The notes: a model not told the origin generated them from the letters alone. 60,914 bases of DNA from Shimia_B sp038527375 (GCA_038527375.1 JBCBFU010000014.1:1-60914), one strand, 5' to 3'. Shown: positions 42,899-51,031, numbered from the stretch's first letter. Translations and numbers: made by a program.

Positions 42899-45002
42899 CC
42901 ACGGCCAACCCGGCATCCTGCCCCTTCTGGTAGAAATACCCCGGCTTCAGGATCACGTTCTTCAGTTTCGCATCATGCCAGACGTTGGACAGGTTCGCGC
43001 TCATCGGCGGGACGATCCATGGCCAGTGGCCAAAGACGGGTCGCCCCATGCGATCCTCATCCGCGCGGAAGCGGTCGAACCAACGGCTAAGGTCGTGGTG
43101 GTCGAGGATGCGCACCCCGTCCGCGCGGAAGGAGTGGATGACGGCGCGGTTGACCTCGACCACCGCCTGATCCCGCCAGAGGGGGTTGTCGTCCGAGGTA
43201 TCGAGCCCCAGCGCCGCCGCAATCTCCGGCAGGCGGTTATAGCGGCGCGGATCCGCAAGGTTAAAGGACCCGATCTCGGTGCCCATGTAGAACCCGTTTG
43301 ACGGGGCGGCCCCATAGACCACGCCCCCCACGTCCAGCGCCATGTTGGCCACCGCAGGCATCGCAAACCATTTGAGCCCCAGCGCGCCGAACCGGTCAGT
43401 GTCGGGGTGGCGCAGCGACACTTCCAGGATCGCCTCGCGCGGGATGTCGAACAGGTATGGACCCTGATCGCCAACACGGATCATGAGGGGCAGGGCATCA
43501 AAGGGTGTGCCGTCCCCCTGCCAGCCCAACGCGTGGGCGCGGTCGGTCAGCGCGACATTCTTGGGATCGCCAACGACCGAGCCATCCTGTTGCCGGTACC
43601 CGGCATAAAGGATCAGTTGGGGGTTCTCGATGAAGATGCCGCCATCTGGCGCAAAGACGGTGATCGACGGACGCAGGTCCCCGCCATTCGTGCCAAAGGC
43701 GATGTGATCCATCAGCGCGTCAAACACTTGCTGGGCCACGGCTGCGGGCGTGTTGATGGACGCGTCACGTCCGGCGCCGATCTCGCGCCGGTCGCGGACG
43801 GTCAGGCTCTGCCAGAAAAAGCGCCCGATGCAGCGATTGGAATTGCGCCACGCCAGCCGCGCGCCATAAGCCAGCTCGGCTTCGGTCTGAACATACGACC
43901 CCTCGCGCCGCATTTCGCCCGCGATCTGGTCCAGCCGCGCCTCCAGCGGCGTCTCTGCGCCGACCTCGTGATAGAATTGCCGCAGGAATGCGCGGGCCTC
44001 GCGCAGGCGGGTCGACAGCCCGTCGGCCGCGCGCAGGTGAAAGGACGGGGCCTGCACGGCCTCCTTGCCGATATCGAACTGCTCCAGCTTGTGCAGATCG
44101 GCCGCCGGTCCGTCCGCGCCTTGACCGGGCGCATAGATGAAAGACGCCACATGGCGCTGGGCCTTGCCCCATCCAAGCCGGTCGAGGCCGGTCACCATCT
44201 CATCGAGGAAGCCTTGCGGACCGCACAGGTGCGGGTGATCGCAATCGGGTCCGGTCAGCCCCCGCAGAACGCCAAGGGCCGCCTCGCCAGCGGGGCGGTG
44301 CGCATCCGCGCTCGTGTCGAAAATCTGCAGGTCATTGCTTGTTTCATCAGCCAATGCGCGCACGTGTTCGACCAGCCCTGGCGCCGTGTCGCCCCGAACC
44401 CACCATAAGATGCGCGTGGGGGTCGTGTCGGCCCGCATCCAGGCCACGGCGGGCGTGATACCGATCCCGGCGGCAAGGAACACGGGGCTGTGGCCCGAGG
44501 GCGCCATGAAGCCGCCAAAGGGATCGGAAATGCGCACGCTCTCCCCCACCTTTGCTTTGTCACTCAGCCAGCGTGACACGATGCCGTTGGCCTCCCGCCG
44601 GACGGTGATCGTGACCGCGCGTGCCTGCGCATCAATCTCGGTCAGGGTATAGCTGCGTTCGTGGCGGCGTCCGCCGATGGTGAATTCGAACAGCGCGTCC
44701 CGGCAGGCACTGCCGCGCGGGATGGGGGCGTCTATGGTGAACCGGTAGCACGTGTGGTGGTCGTCCAACGCCGTGCGCGCCACCAGAACCGCGTCACGCA
44801 TCAGGTCCTTGCCCACGATCTGCCCGATCCGCGGGACACAGCCGCCACAGACACGGCCCGCACCCGTGGCGTGACAGATCGCCCCCACATCCCCGCCAAA
44901 GGCATCCGCCGCCACGACGATGTCGGCACGCGTGATGGATTTGCAGTGGCAAATGATGTCGGTCTGTGGATCGGCGTCCACCTGTCTGGGTTGAGTGTTC
45001 AT
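42888..45002 (-). CDS. Self-sufficient bacterial nitric oxide synthase: [2Fe-2S]-FAD/NAD(P) reductase fused to NOS oxygenase
   Basis: 704 residues, intact. Residues ~15-60: BFD-like [2Fe-2S] domain with C18, C20, C52 and C55 (ICHC...CGGC). Residues ~70-165: FAD-binding FNR-type barrel (RSYTL, 116-120). Residues ~170-275: NAD(P)-binding domain (GIGITPAVAWM; LCGPQGF). Residues ~325-695: NOS oxygenase with heme-ligating C391 in WRNSNRCIGR, GLKWFAMPAVANM, the arginine-binding E576 in YMGTEIGSFNLAD, DHHD and the pterin-side WIVPPMS. Residue 571 is Phe where bacterial and animal NOS have Trp (GWYMGTE). Expected reaction: L-arginine to citrulline and NO, electrons from NAD(P)H through FAD and the cluster. 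Most bacterial NOS lack a reductase. No BH4 genes are nearby. Weak AGGTG ribosome site. Confidence 0.93.
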   Translation of the reverse strand: MNTQPRQVDADPQTDIICHCKSITRADIVVAADAFGGDVGAICHATGAGRVCGGCVPRIGQIVGKDLMRDAVLVARTALDDHHTCYRFTIDAPIPRGSACRDALFEFTIGGRRHERSYTLTEIDAQARAVTITVRREANGIVSRWLSDKAKVGESVRISDPFGGFMAPSGHSPVFLAAGIGITPAVAWMRADTTPTRILWWVRGDTAPGLVEHVRALADETSNDLQIFDTSADAHRPAGEAALGVLRGLTGPDCDHPHLCGPQGFLDEMVTGLDRLGWGKAQRHVASFIYAPGQGADGPAADLHKLEQFDIGKEAVQAPSFHLRAADGLSTRLREARAFLRQFYHEVGAETPLEARLDQIAGEMRREGSYVQTEAELAYGARLAWRNSNRCIGRFFWQSLTVRDRREIGAGRDASINTPAAVAQQVFDALMDHIAFGTNGGDLRPSITVFAPDGGIFIENPQLILYAGYRQQDGSVVGDPKNVALTDRAHALGWQGDGTPFDALPLMIRVGDQGPYLFDIPREAILEVSLRHPDTDRFGALGLKWFAMPAVANMALDVGGVVYGAAPSNGFYMGTEIGSFNLADPRRYNRLPEIAAALGLDTSDDNPLWRDQAVVEVNRAVIHSFRADGVRILDHHDLSRWFDRFRADEDRMGRPVFGHWPWIVPPMSANLSNVWHDAKLKNVILKPGYFYQKGQDAGLAVAAE

Positions 45003-45317
45003 GTCGGCACCTACGCAGCAATAAAATGACGCGACAGGGGCGGGGGCGCAGACCGGTTCGGTCGAAACTTATGCTGTGCGGTCAGGGGAGCTAACCTCCG
45101 TCGAACCTTGTGGACCCAGCACTGGACGCGAGGCTTGCACGCCGCGCCGATCACACTGTCTGCACTCAGAAAATAGCGAAAACCCACCCATCGCTGGGTA
45201 CAGTGATACCACCTCGCGGCAGGCGATCCGCCTCGCCAAATTAGGGTAAGCGGGGCGGGTTAGGCGATCTGCGGCGCGGCCTTGGCAGCGCGGGGTCGCG
45301 CCGTTAGCCTTGAGGTC
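45003..45317. other. Gene-free divergent region upstream of the NOS gene
   Basis: 315 bp without a supported gene, carrying the promoters of the NOS gene (minus) and the TIM-barrel gene (plus). On the minus strand a CATAAG element (around 45069-45074) is a possible -10 some 70 bp before the NOS start. I saw no FNR, NsrR or NorR-type palindrome. A small hairpin (ACCCA/TGGGT) lies near 45183-45200. Confidence 0.5.
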
Positions 45318-46154
45318 ATGGGACAGCTTCACATCTACACCTCCGCCTGGGCGATGAAGCCCCACGATGACACCGGCACGATCCTCGATGATGGCGCGAT
45401 TGCCGAAATGGTCGCAGATGCGGGCTATGCGGGGCTCGCGCTTGATCTGGGGGCCGCCGACGTGGCTGCCGCGCGCGCAATGCAACCGCATCTGGAACGA
45501 CACGGGTTGACGCCCCTGATCGTGGCCTTCCCCAAAACGGTCGAAAGCCTGCGCGAGACCCTGATCATGGCCCGCGACATGGGCAGCCCCTTTGTGGATG
45601 TCATAGGTCAGGTCACGCCCCTGACGGTGGAGGGCATGATCCCGGTCATCCGCCGCTGGATCGACATGTCCGACGAAATTGGAATGCCGATCCAGTTCGA
45701 AAGCCACCGCAACTGCATCACCAACGATCTCTACACCACGCTGACCCTGCTCGACGCGATCCCCGAGATGCGGATGTGTGCGGACCTGTCCCACTATGTC
45801 GTGGACCGCGAGTTCTGGTTCCCGATGTCCCAGCGCGACCTTGGCCTGATCACCCGCATCCTTGAACGGTCGGACAGCTTTCAGGGCCGCGTGGCCAGCC
45901 GCCAGCAAATCCAGTTGCAAATCGACTTCCCCCAGCACCGCAAATGGGTCGATCTGTTCCGGGGCTGGTGGCACGAAGGCTTTGCCAGCTACCGCGCGCG
46001 CACGGACGCCGATTGCGTGTTCCTGTGCGAATTGGGTCCCCCCGAATACGCGATGACGGACGCGAGCGGGCGCGAGATGTCCAACCGCTGGGACGAGGCG
46101 CTGACCATCAAGCGCTGGGCCGAGGAGGCGTGGCAGGCCGCCGCGCCGGATTGA
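45318..46154 (+). CDS. TIM-barrel sugar phosphate isomerase/epimerase-like protein
   Basis: 278 residues, xylose isomerase-like (AP endonuclease family 2) barrel. Putative metal-ligand positions recur at strand ends: IQFESHRN (Glu/His), MCADLSHYV (Asp/His), and FLCELGPPEYAM (Glu). The short N-terminus (QLHIYTSAWAM) and the segment EIGMPIQFESHRNCITND are typical of the family. Substrate unknown. GAGGTC precedes the ATG. First of three plus-strand genes with a membrane methyltransferase and a UbiG-like enzyme. Confidence 0.7.
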   Translation: MGQLHIYTSAWAMKPHDDTGTILDDGAIAEMVADAGYAGLALDLGAADVAAARAMQPHLERHGLTPLIVAFPKTVESLRETLIMARDMGSPFVDVIGQVTPLTVEGMIPVIRRWIDMSDEIGMPIQFESHRNCITNDLYTTLTLLDAIPEMRMCADLSHYVVDREFWFPMSQRDLGLITRILERSDSFQGRVASRQQIQLQIDFPQHRKWVDLFRGWWHEGFASYRARTDADCVFLCELGPPEYAMTDASGREMSNRWDEALTIKRWAEEAWQAAAPD

Positions 46155-46184
46155 CCCCCGCGCCCGCGCCCTAGCTTGGGTCGC

Positions 46185-46943
46185 ATGGCTGTCCTGTCCC
46201 CCGTTCCCCGCATCGTCACCGCCTTGGGCTATGGCGCGCTGACCCATGCGAGCTTTGCGCTCGGCGTCGGGTCCATGATCGTGGGCATGGGCTTTGGGAT
46301 GCAGTTGGGGCAGGGGCCATTCACTGGCGCTGTCGCATGGATCGTGAACCTGTTGTTGCTGCTGCAATTCCCGGTGGGGCATTCCCTGTTGCTGACGCCG
46401 CGCGGGCGCCGCGTTTTGGCCCGCCTGTCGCCTGCGCCGGGCGAAGACGGCAAGACGCTGGCCACGACAACCTATGCTTTCATCGCAAGCTGGCAGTTGG
46501 CGTTGCTGTTCTGGGGGTGGTCGCCCAGCGGGGTGATCTGGTGGCAGGCCAGCGGCACGGCGCTCTGGCTTTGGCTGGGCCTTTACGCGGCGGCCTGGGG
46601 TTTTCTCGGTCTGGCGATCCTCAATGGCGGGCCGCTGTTGCAATCGGGTGCGCTGGGCTGGCTGGCGCTGCTGCGCGACCGCGCGCCGCGCTTCCCCGAC
46701 ATGCCCACCCGGTTCCTCTATGCGTTTACCCGCAACCCGATCTATCTGGCCTTCGCCTGCACCCTCTGGACCGTCCCGGTCTGGAGCCCCGATCAACTCT
46801 TCGTCGCCGTGATCTGGACCGCTTACTGCGTGCTGGCACCGCGGTTCAAAGAGGCGCGGTTCATTGCAATCCACGGCGACCGGTTCCGCGCCTATCAGGC
46901 GCGCGTTCCCTATTTCCTCCCGTTTGTGAAAGGTAAATCATGA
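46185..46943 (+). CDS. ICMT/NnrU-like membrane methyltransferase family protein
   Basis: 252 residues, about six membrane segments. The C-terminus has the isoprenylcysteine methyltransferase-type SAM signature: FTRNPIYLAF..., then RFKEARFIAIHGDRFRAYQARVPYFLP. The middle (QFPVGHSLLLTPRGRRVL, TTYAFIASWQLALLFWGWSP) recalls the NnrU and methanethiol methyltransferase (MddA) branches. The methyl acceptor cannot be predicted. An upstream in-frame TTG (46176) is possible; neither start has a clear ribosome site. Its stop overlaps the UbiG-like ATG as ATGA. Confidence 0.65.
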   Translation: MAVLSPVPRIVTALGYGALTHASFALGVGSMIVGMGFGMQLGQGPFTGAVAWIVNLLLLLQFPVGHSLLLTPRGRRVLARLSPAPGEDGKTLATTTYAFIASWQLALLFWGWSPSGVIWWQASGTALWLWLGLYAAAWGFLGLAILNGGPLLQSGALGWLALLRDRAPRFPDMPTRFLYAFTRNPIYLAFACTLWTVPVWSPDQLFVAVIWTAYCVLAPRFKEARFIAIHGDRFRAYQARVPYFLPFVKGKS

Positions 46944-47641
46944 CCACCCGCAATGATCTCGAGCTCTATGATCGCGTTGCCAGCAATTGGTGGTCCGACG
47001 ACGTGCGGTGGATCCGAACGCTCAAGAACATGGTGCCGGGCCGGCTGTCGCATTTTGACACGTTGGTCGATTGGCAGGGCGCCGATGTGCTCGATCTGGG
47101 CTGCGCGGGCGGCTTCATGGCCGAGGCTTTGGCAGACCGCGGGGCGCGCGTCACGGGCATCGACCCCGCCGCTGACGCCATCACAGCGGCCCGCGCGCAC
47201 GCAGCCCAAGGCGGGTTGGAGATTTCCTACGATGTGGGCGTGGGAGAGGCCTTGCCCTATGCGGATGCCAGCTTTGACCATGTGGTCTGTGTTGACGTCC
47301 TTGAACACGTCCAAGACCTCGCACAGGTCTGCCGCGAGATCGCCCGCGTCCTGCGACCCGGGGGACACCTGCTCTTTGACACGATCAACCGCAATCCGAT
47401 CGCGCGTCTGGCCGTGATCACCGCCGCCGAGGATATCCTGCGCCTGCTGCCCAAGGGCACGCATGATCCCGCGATGTTCATCAAACCGTCGGAGTTGCGC
47501 GGGCATTTGACCGCCGCGGGCCTGACGCCCGGACCCATTACCGGCCTTGGGCCACGTGGCATCAACCGGCGCGGGGACCCTGTCTTTGGCCGCTTGCCGC
47601 TCACGACGATCCTTTACATGGGTCACGCCCAAAAGGGCTGA
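46940..47641 (+). CDS. UbiG-like SAM-dependent methyltransferase
   Basis: 233 residues. SAM motif I VLDLGCAGGFMAE, motif II-like VTGIDPAADAI, DHVVCVDVLEHVQD and VLRPGGHLLFDTINRN as in UbiG (O-methylation in ubiquinone synthesis). The N-terminus (RNDLELYDRVASNWWSDD) also resembles UbiG. Whether this is the true ubiquinone enzyme or a paralogue with another substrate is open; coupling to a membrane methyltransferase suggests a specialised role. Confidence 0.75.
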   Translation: MTTRNDLELYDRVASNWWSDDVRWIRTLKNMVPGRLSHFDTLVDWQGADVLDLGCAGGFMAEALADRGARVTGIDPAADAITAARAHAAQGGLEISYDVGVGEALPYADASFDHVVCVDVLEHVQDLAQVCREIARVLRPGGHLLFDTINRNPIARLAVITAAEDILRLLPKGTHDPAMFIKPSELRGHLTAAGLTPGPITGLGPRGINRRGDPVFGRLPLTTILYMGHAQKG

Positions 47642-47665
47642 GCCACGCCATCGCCCACGCCCCGT

Positions 47666-48085
47666 TCAGGTTGCATCTGCTGACTGTGCCGCCGCCACCA
47701 ACCCGCGAAGCACCTCGAAGGCGTCCTCCGCGCGGTCCGACGGGACAAACAGGTGGTCGTGGAAAAAGGCGGACACAGGGTTCACACCCATGCCGGCCTC
47801 TGCGAGGGCGGGCAATATCCGCGCGAGGAAGCCCACGGCCTCCAGCGCTGAATGCACCTGCAAGGTGATCATCCGGCATGGAAACACCGCCTCGATCCCC
47901 GCCGCGTCGGCCTGATCGGCCTCTAGGATCAGGGTCAAACCTTCGGCCTCGCGAAACGTCATCTGGGCGTGGGGTGCAAGGCGTGTGGCGTGTTCCTCGG
48001 GAACGGTCGCGAACACGAATGTGCGCGGGTCCAGACTTGGCGACATGGACGCCATCAGTGTCTGAAGGTTGGTGATTTGGGACAT
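47666..48085 (-). CDS. ACT domain-containing protein (DUF2241-like)
   Basis: 139 residues. Two ACT-like halves: the first with RTFVFATVPEEHATRL...TFREAEGLTLILE, the second with RMITLQVHSALEAVGFLARILPALAEAGMGVNPVSAFFHDHLFVP, matching the ACT_3 family as I recall. ACT modules bind amino acids; this stand-alone form probably senses one. Start is the ATG of MSQITNL with AAGGTGCG upstream. About 480 bp follow before the next gene, holding a partial tRNA copy and tRNA-Thr. Confidence 0.75.
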   Translation of the reverse strand: MSQITNLQTLMASMSPSLDPRTFVFATVPEEHATRLAPHAQMTFREAEGLTLILEADQADAAGIEAVFPCRMITLQVHSALEAVGFLARILPALAEAGMGVNPVSAFFHDHLFVPSDRAEDAFEVLRGLVAAAQSADAT

Positions 48086-48198
48086 GGAGGCGCACCTTCG
48101 GTCGTGGCGTGAGACATGTGCATCAAGACACTGCCGCAGATCACAAGCGCAAGCCCAAAGGCTCGCCGATGCTGAGACGTTAGGCTGCCATCCTGAGG

Positions 48199-48266
48199 GC
48201 GGGGCGACGCGATCAGAGATGTGGGAGTATCGTGGTGCTGTTGGGGAGGATTGAACTCCCGCACTC
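48199..48266 (-). pseudogene. Partial copy of the tRNA-Thr 3' half with its flank
   Basis: 48233-48261 matches the 3' end of tRNA-Thr (48346-48374: CCA, acceptor strand, T-arm) at 28 of 29 positions. The similarity continues without gaps through the flank, to GCGGGGC at 48199 and 48312, with a constant offset of 113 bp; 17 of the 27 flank bases agree. The anticodon arm and 5' half are absent, so it cannot make a tRNA. A decayed tandem duplication or an old attachment-site remnant. Confidence 0.75.
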
Positions 48267-48345
48267 AGGGTAGCGCCGCAGGCGATGCTCGTCAGTCGGG
48301 CCATCGCTGGAGCGGGGCAATCCAATTACAGATGTCGGGAAATCG

Positions 48346-48420
48346 TGGTGCTGCTGGGGAGGATTGAACTCCCGACCTCACCCTTACCAAGGGTGCGCTC
48401 TACCACTGAGCTACAGCAGC
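48346..48420 (-). tRNA. tRNA-Thr (GGU)
   Basis: Read on the minus strand: acceptor GCTGCTG/CAGCAGC, discriminator A, encoded CCA (48346-48348), anticodon stem CACCC/GGGTG with loop TTGGTAA, anticodon GGT (complement of 48386-48388). 75 nt with CCA. Confidence 0.95.
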
Positions 48421-48568
48421 GCCGGTGTGGGCGGGGCTTAGACCGAAAGGGCGGGGTCCCGCAAGCCCCAAACAGGGGATTTCGCGCCCCTCACAGGGTG
48501 AGCGCCCATTGACCGCCCCGTGACCGCGCAGTCTGGACGCTTTGGGCCGGTTGCGCTAACCCAACCCC

Positions 48569-48745
48569 ATGTCAAAAACCGGGGAAAACGGGGCCAAGCA
48601 GGCCGGTAAAGGCGGCAATGACCGCGAGGCACGGCTCAAGGCCGCGCTCAAGGCGAATATGGGTCGTCGCAAGGCGCAGGCCCGGGCGCGCAGCGCCGCC
48701 GACGACGCGGGCACCCACCCGGATACCAAGAAAGAGAGCAGCTGA
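48569..48745 (+). CDS. Small basic protein upstream of murA
   Basis: 58 residues, below usual gene-caller cut-offs. It starts MSKTGENGAKQAGKGGNDRE and continues with a Lys/Arg/Ala-rich helix (ARLKAALKANMGRRKAQARAR) and a polar tail ending KKESS. Its TGA overlaps the murA ATG by one base (TGATG), implying coupled translation. The helix is amphipathic and positively charged, so nucleic-acid or ribosome contact is possible. I recall short proteins like this before murA in other Rhodobacteraceae, but have no name for it. No strong Shine-Dalgarno. Confidence 0.7.
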   Translation: MSKTGENGAKQAGKGGNDREARLKAALKANMGRRKAQARARSAADDAGTHPDTKKESS

Positions 48746-50010
48746 TGGATTCGATTGTTGTCACGGGCGGCGGTCCCCTCAAGGGCGCAATTCCGATTGC
48801 CGGGGCCAAGAACGCCTGTCTGACTCTGATGCCCGCCACGCTGCTGAGCGAGGAACCGCTCACGCTCACCAACGCGCCGCGTCTGTCGGACATCAAGACG
48901 ATGACCGCGCTTCTGCAGTCGCTGGGGGCCGAAGTCACGGCGATGCAGGACGGCAAGGTTCTCGCCATGACATCCCACACGTTGGACAACCTGACAGCGG
49001 ATTATGACATCGTGCGCAAGATGCGCGCCTCGATCCTCGTGCTGGGGCCGATGCTCGCCCGCGAGGGTCACGCGGTGGTCTCCTTGCCCGGCGGCTGCGC
49101 CATTGGCGCGCGCCCTGTGGACCTGCACCTGCGCGCGCTCGAGGCGATGGGCGCGGACCTCGAACTCAAGGAAGGCTACGTGCACGCGACCGCCAAGGGC
49201 GGCCTTGTGGGCGGGCAGTTCGAATTCCCGTTTGTGTCCGTGGGCGCCACCGAAAACGCCCTGATGGCCGCGACCCTCGCCAAGGGCACGACCGTCCTGA
49301 AGAACGCTGCGCGCGAACCGGAAATCGTCGATTTGGCCGATTGCCTGCGCAAGATGGGCGCGCAGATCGACGGTGACGGCACCTCGACCATCACGATCCA
49401 AGGGGTCGACCGCCTGAACGGGGCCACACACCCCGTCGTGACCGACCGCATCGAGTTGGGCACCTATATGCTCGCCCCCGCCATCGCGGGCGGGGAGGTC
49501 GAACTGATCGGCGGACGCCGCGACCTCGTGGGGGCCTTCGCCGACAAGCTCGAAGAGACCGGGATCGACATCGAAGACACCCCGCGCGGCATCAAGGTGA
49601 TCCGCGCCAATGGCCCGGCCAAGGCCGTTGATGTGAAAACCGAACCCTTCCCGGGCTTCCCCACCGACCTGCAGGCGCAGATGATGGCGCTGATGTGCAC
49701 GGCCGAAGGCACCTCCGTGCTCGAGGAAACGATCTTTGAGAACCGCTTTATGCACGCGCCCGAATTGGGCCGCATGGGCGCAAAGATCGACGTGCAGGGC
49801 GGCACGGCCACGGTGACGGGTGTGAGCCAGCTCAAAGGCGCGCCCGTGATGGCCACCGACCTGCGCGCGTCGGTCTCGCTCATCCTCGCGGGTCTGGCTG
49901 CTGAGGGGGAAACGATTGTGAACCGGGTCTATCACCTCGACCGCGGGTACGAGCGGGTCGAGGAAAAGCTGGGCGCCTGCGGGGCCAAAATCGAACGGGT
50001 GTCGGAATGA
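48745..50010 (+). CDS. murA: UDP-N-acetylglucosamine 1-carboxyvinyltransferase
   Basis: 421 residues. First committed step of peptidoglycan synthesis, transferring enolpyruvate from PEP to UDP-GlcNAc. N-terminal GAIPIAGAKNACL, catalytic Cys118 in LPGGCAIGARPVDLH (so fosfomycin-sensitive type, not the Asp variant), and the C-terminal ATDLRASVSLILAGL. Overlaps both the small upstream gene and DUF2948. Confidence 0.97.
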   Translation: MDSIVVTGGGPLKGAIPIAGAKNACLTLMPATLLSEEPLTLTNAPRLSDIKTMTALLQSLGAEVTAMQDGKVLAMTSHTLDNLTADYDIVRKMRASILVLGPMLAREGHAVVSLPGGCAIGARPVDLHLRALEAMGADLELKEGYVHATAKGGLVGGQFEFPFVSVGATENALMAATLAKGTTVLKNAAREPEIVDLADCLRKMGAQIDGDGTSTITIQGVDRLNGATHPVVTDRIELGTYMLAPAIAGGEVELIGGRRDLVGAFADKLEETGIDIEDTPRGIKVIRANGPAKAVDVKTEPFPGFPTDLQAQMMALMCTAEGTSVLEETIFENRFMHAPELGRMGAKIDVQGGTATVTGVSQLKGAPVMATDLRASVSLILAGLAAEGETIVNRVYHLDRGYERVEEKLGACGAKIERVSE

Positions 50011-50480
50011 GTGACGCAAGTTTTGAGGATGGCGCGGAGAAACCTCTGCGCCTCGTCGCGTTCGAGGCCGAAGATCTCGCCGTCATCTCGTCGCTGGCGC
50101 AGGACGCCGTGTTCCCGGGGTCCGAGATGTCGTGGAGCGCCAAGGACCGCCGCTTTGCGCTGCTGATCAACCGCTTCCGCTGGGAAGATGCCGAGGCCGC
50201 CGACCGCCGCAACCGCCCGTTCGAGCGGGTACAATCGGTTCTCACCATCGAAACCGCGCAGAAGGTGCGCAGTCAGGGTGTGGACCGGGGCGATGCTGAT
50301 ACGGTCCTGTCGCTCTTGTCGATTGAATATGCCCAAGGTCCGGCTGGCGGAGAGGTGACGCTGACGCTCGCGGGCGACGGCGTGATTGCGGTGACTGTCG
50401 AGGCGCTCGAGATCACTCTGCGCGATGTGACGCGTCCCTACATTGCGCCGTCGCGGTCCAAACCGGGCCACCCTAACTAA
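50007..50480 (+). CDS. DUF2948 family protein
   Basis: 157 residues. The blocks PLRLVAFEAEDLAVISSLAQDAV, SWSAKDRRFALLINRFRWED and RVQSVLTIETAQKVRSQGVD are the alphaproteobacterial DUF2948 pattern. Function unknown. ATG overlaps the murA stop (ATGA) and its TAA overlaps the next ATG, so it is tightly coupled. Confidence 0.85.
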   Translation: MSDASFEDGAEKPLRLVAFEAEDLAVISSLAQDAVFPGSEMSWSAKDRRFALLINRFRWEDAEAADRRNRPFERVQSVLTIETAQKVRSQGVDRGDADTVLSLLSIEYAQGPAGGEVTLTLAGDGVIAVTVEALEITLRDVTRPYIAPSRSKPGHPN

Positions 50481-50974
50481 TGCAAGTCCGTTCCCTGACT
50501 GGGGAGCATCACGCGGCGTGGGCCGCGCTCCGTCTGGAGGCGTTGGAAGGTTATCCGCAGAACTTCATCACCACGGCGGATGAGTTTCGCGCCCGCACGA
50601 CCGAAGATCATCGCGCGATGTTGGGTCATGGACGGTTCCGGGGGCTGTGGGATGGCGACAAGCTGATCGGGATGGCGGCCTATCTGCCCGTGGGTTTTGC
50701 ATCCGCTGCCCACCGGGTTGAGATTGGCGCGTTCTACATCACGCCCGCCCATCACGGAACGGGTGCCGCAGACACGCTGATGACTACGTTGATCGACGAG
50801 GCCCGGTCAGATGGTCGTCGGCAGATGGAACTCTTTGTCGCGACGAGCAACCCGCGCGGCAAACGGTTCTACGAACGCCACGGGTTCACCGTGCAGGGCC
50901 TGTTGCCCAACGCGGCCCTCATCCAGGGTGAAATGACGTCGGACCATTTCATGACCCGCGACCTGCGCGACTGA
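50480..50974 (+). CDS. GNAT family N-acetyltransferase
   Basis: 164 residues. Acetyl-CoA-binding motif A is EIGAFYITPAHHGTGAADTLM (H-x-x-G-x-G loop), followed by MELFVATSNPRGKRFYERHGF (motif B). N-terminal substrate arm opens MQVRSLTGEHHAAW. Acceptor unknown. It lies between DUF2948 and hisD. Confidence 0.85.
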   Translation: MQVRSLTGEHHAAWAALRLEALEGYPQNFITTADEFRARTTEDHRAMLGHGRFRGLWDGDKLIGMAAYLPVGFASAAHRVEIGAFYITPAHHGTGAADTLMTTLIDEARSDGRRQMELFVATSNPRGKRFYERHGFTVQGLLPNAALIQGEMTSDHFMTRDLRD

Positions 50975-51031
50975 CGCGCTGCGCCCAACCGCCGCTTGAG
51001 GCCGCGCGCACCCCGCGCTAAGTGGCCCAAC

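Noticed and set aside
42001..45002. Functional link between fatty acid desaturase and NOS (for example nitrated or oxidised lipids)
   Set aside because: Only convergent adjacency supports it; convergent genes are not co-transcribed, so there is no evidence of shared function.
45069..46874. 601-codon minus-strand open frame across the TIM-barrel and methyltransferase genes
   Set aside because: Spans two good plus-strand genes and an intergenic region, no domain pattern.
48745..50010. Possible fosfomycin-resistant MurA variant
   Set aside because: The catalytic Cys (residue 118) is present, so no resistance substitution is visible.
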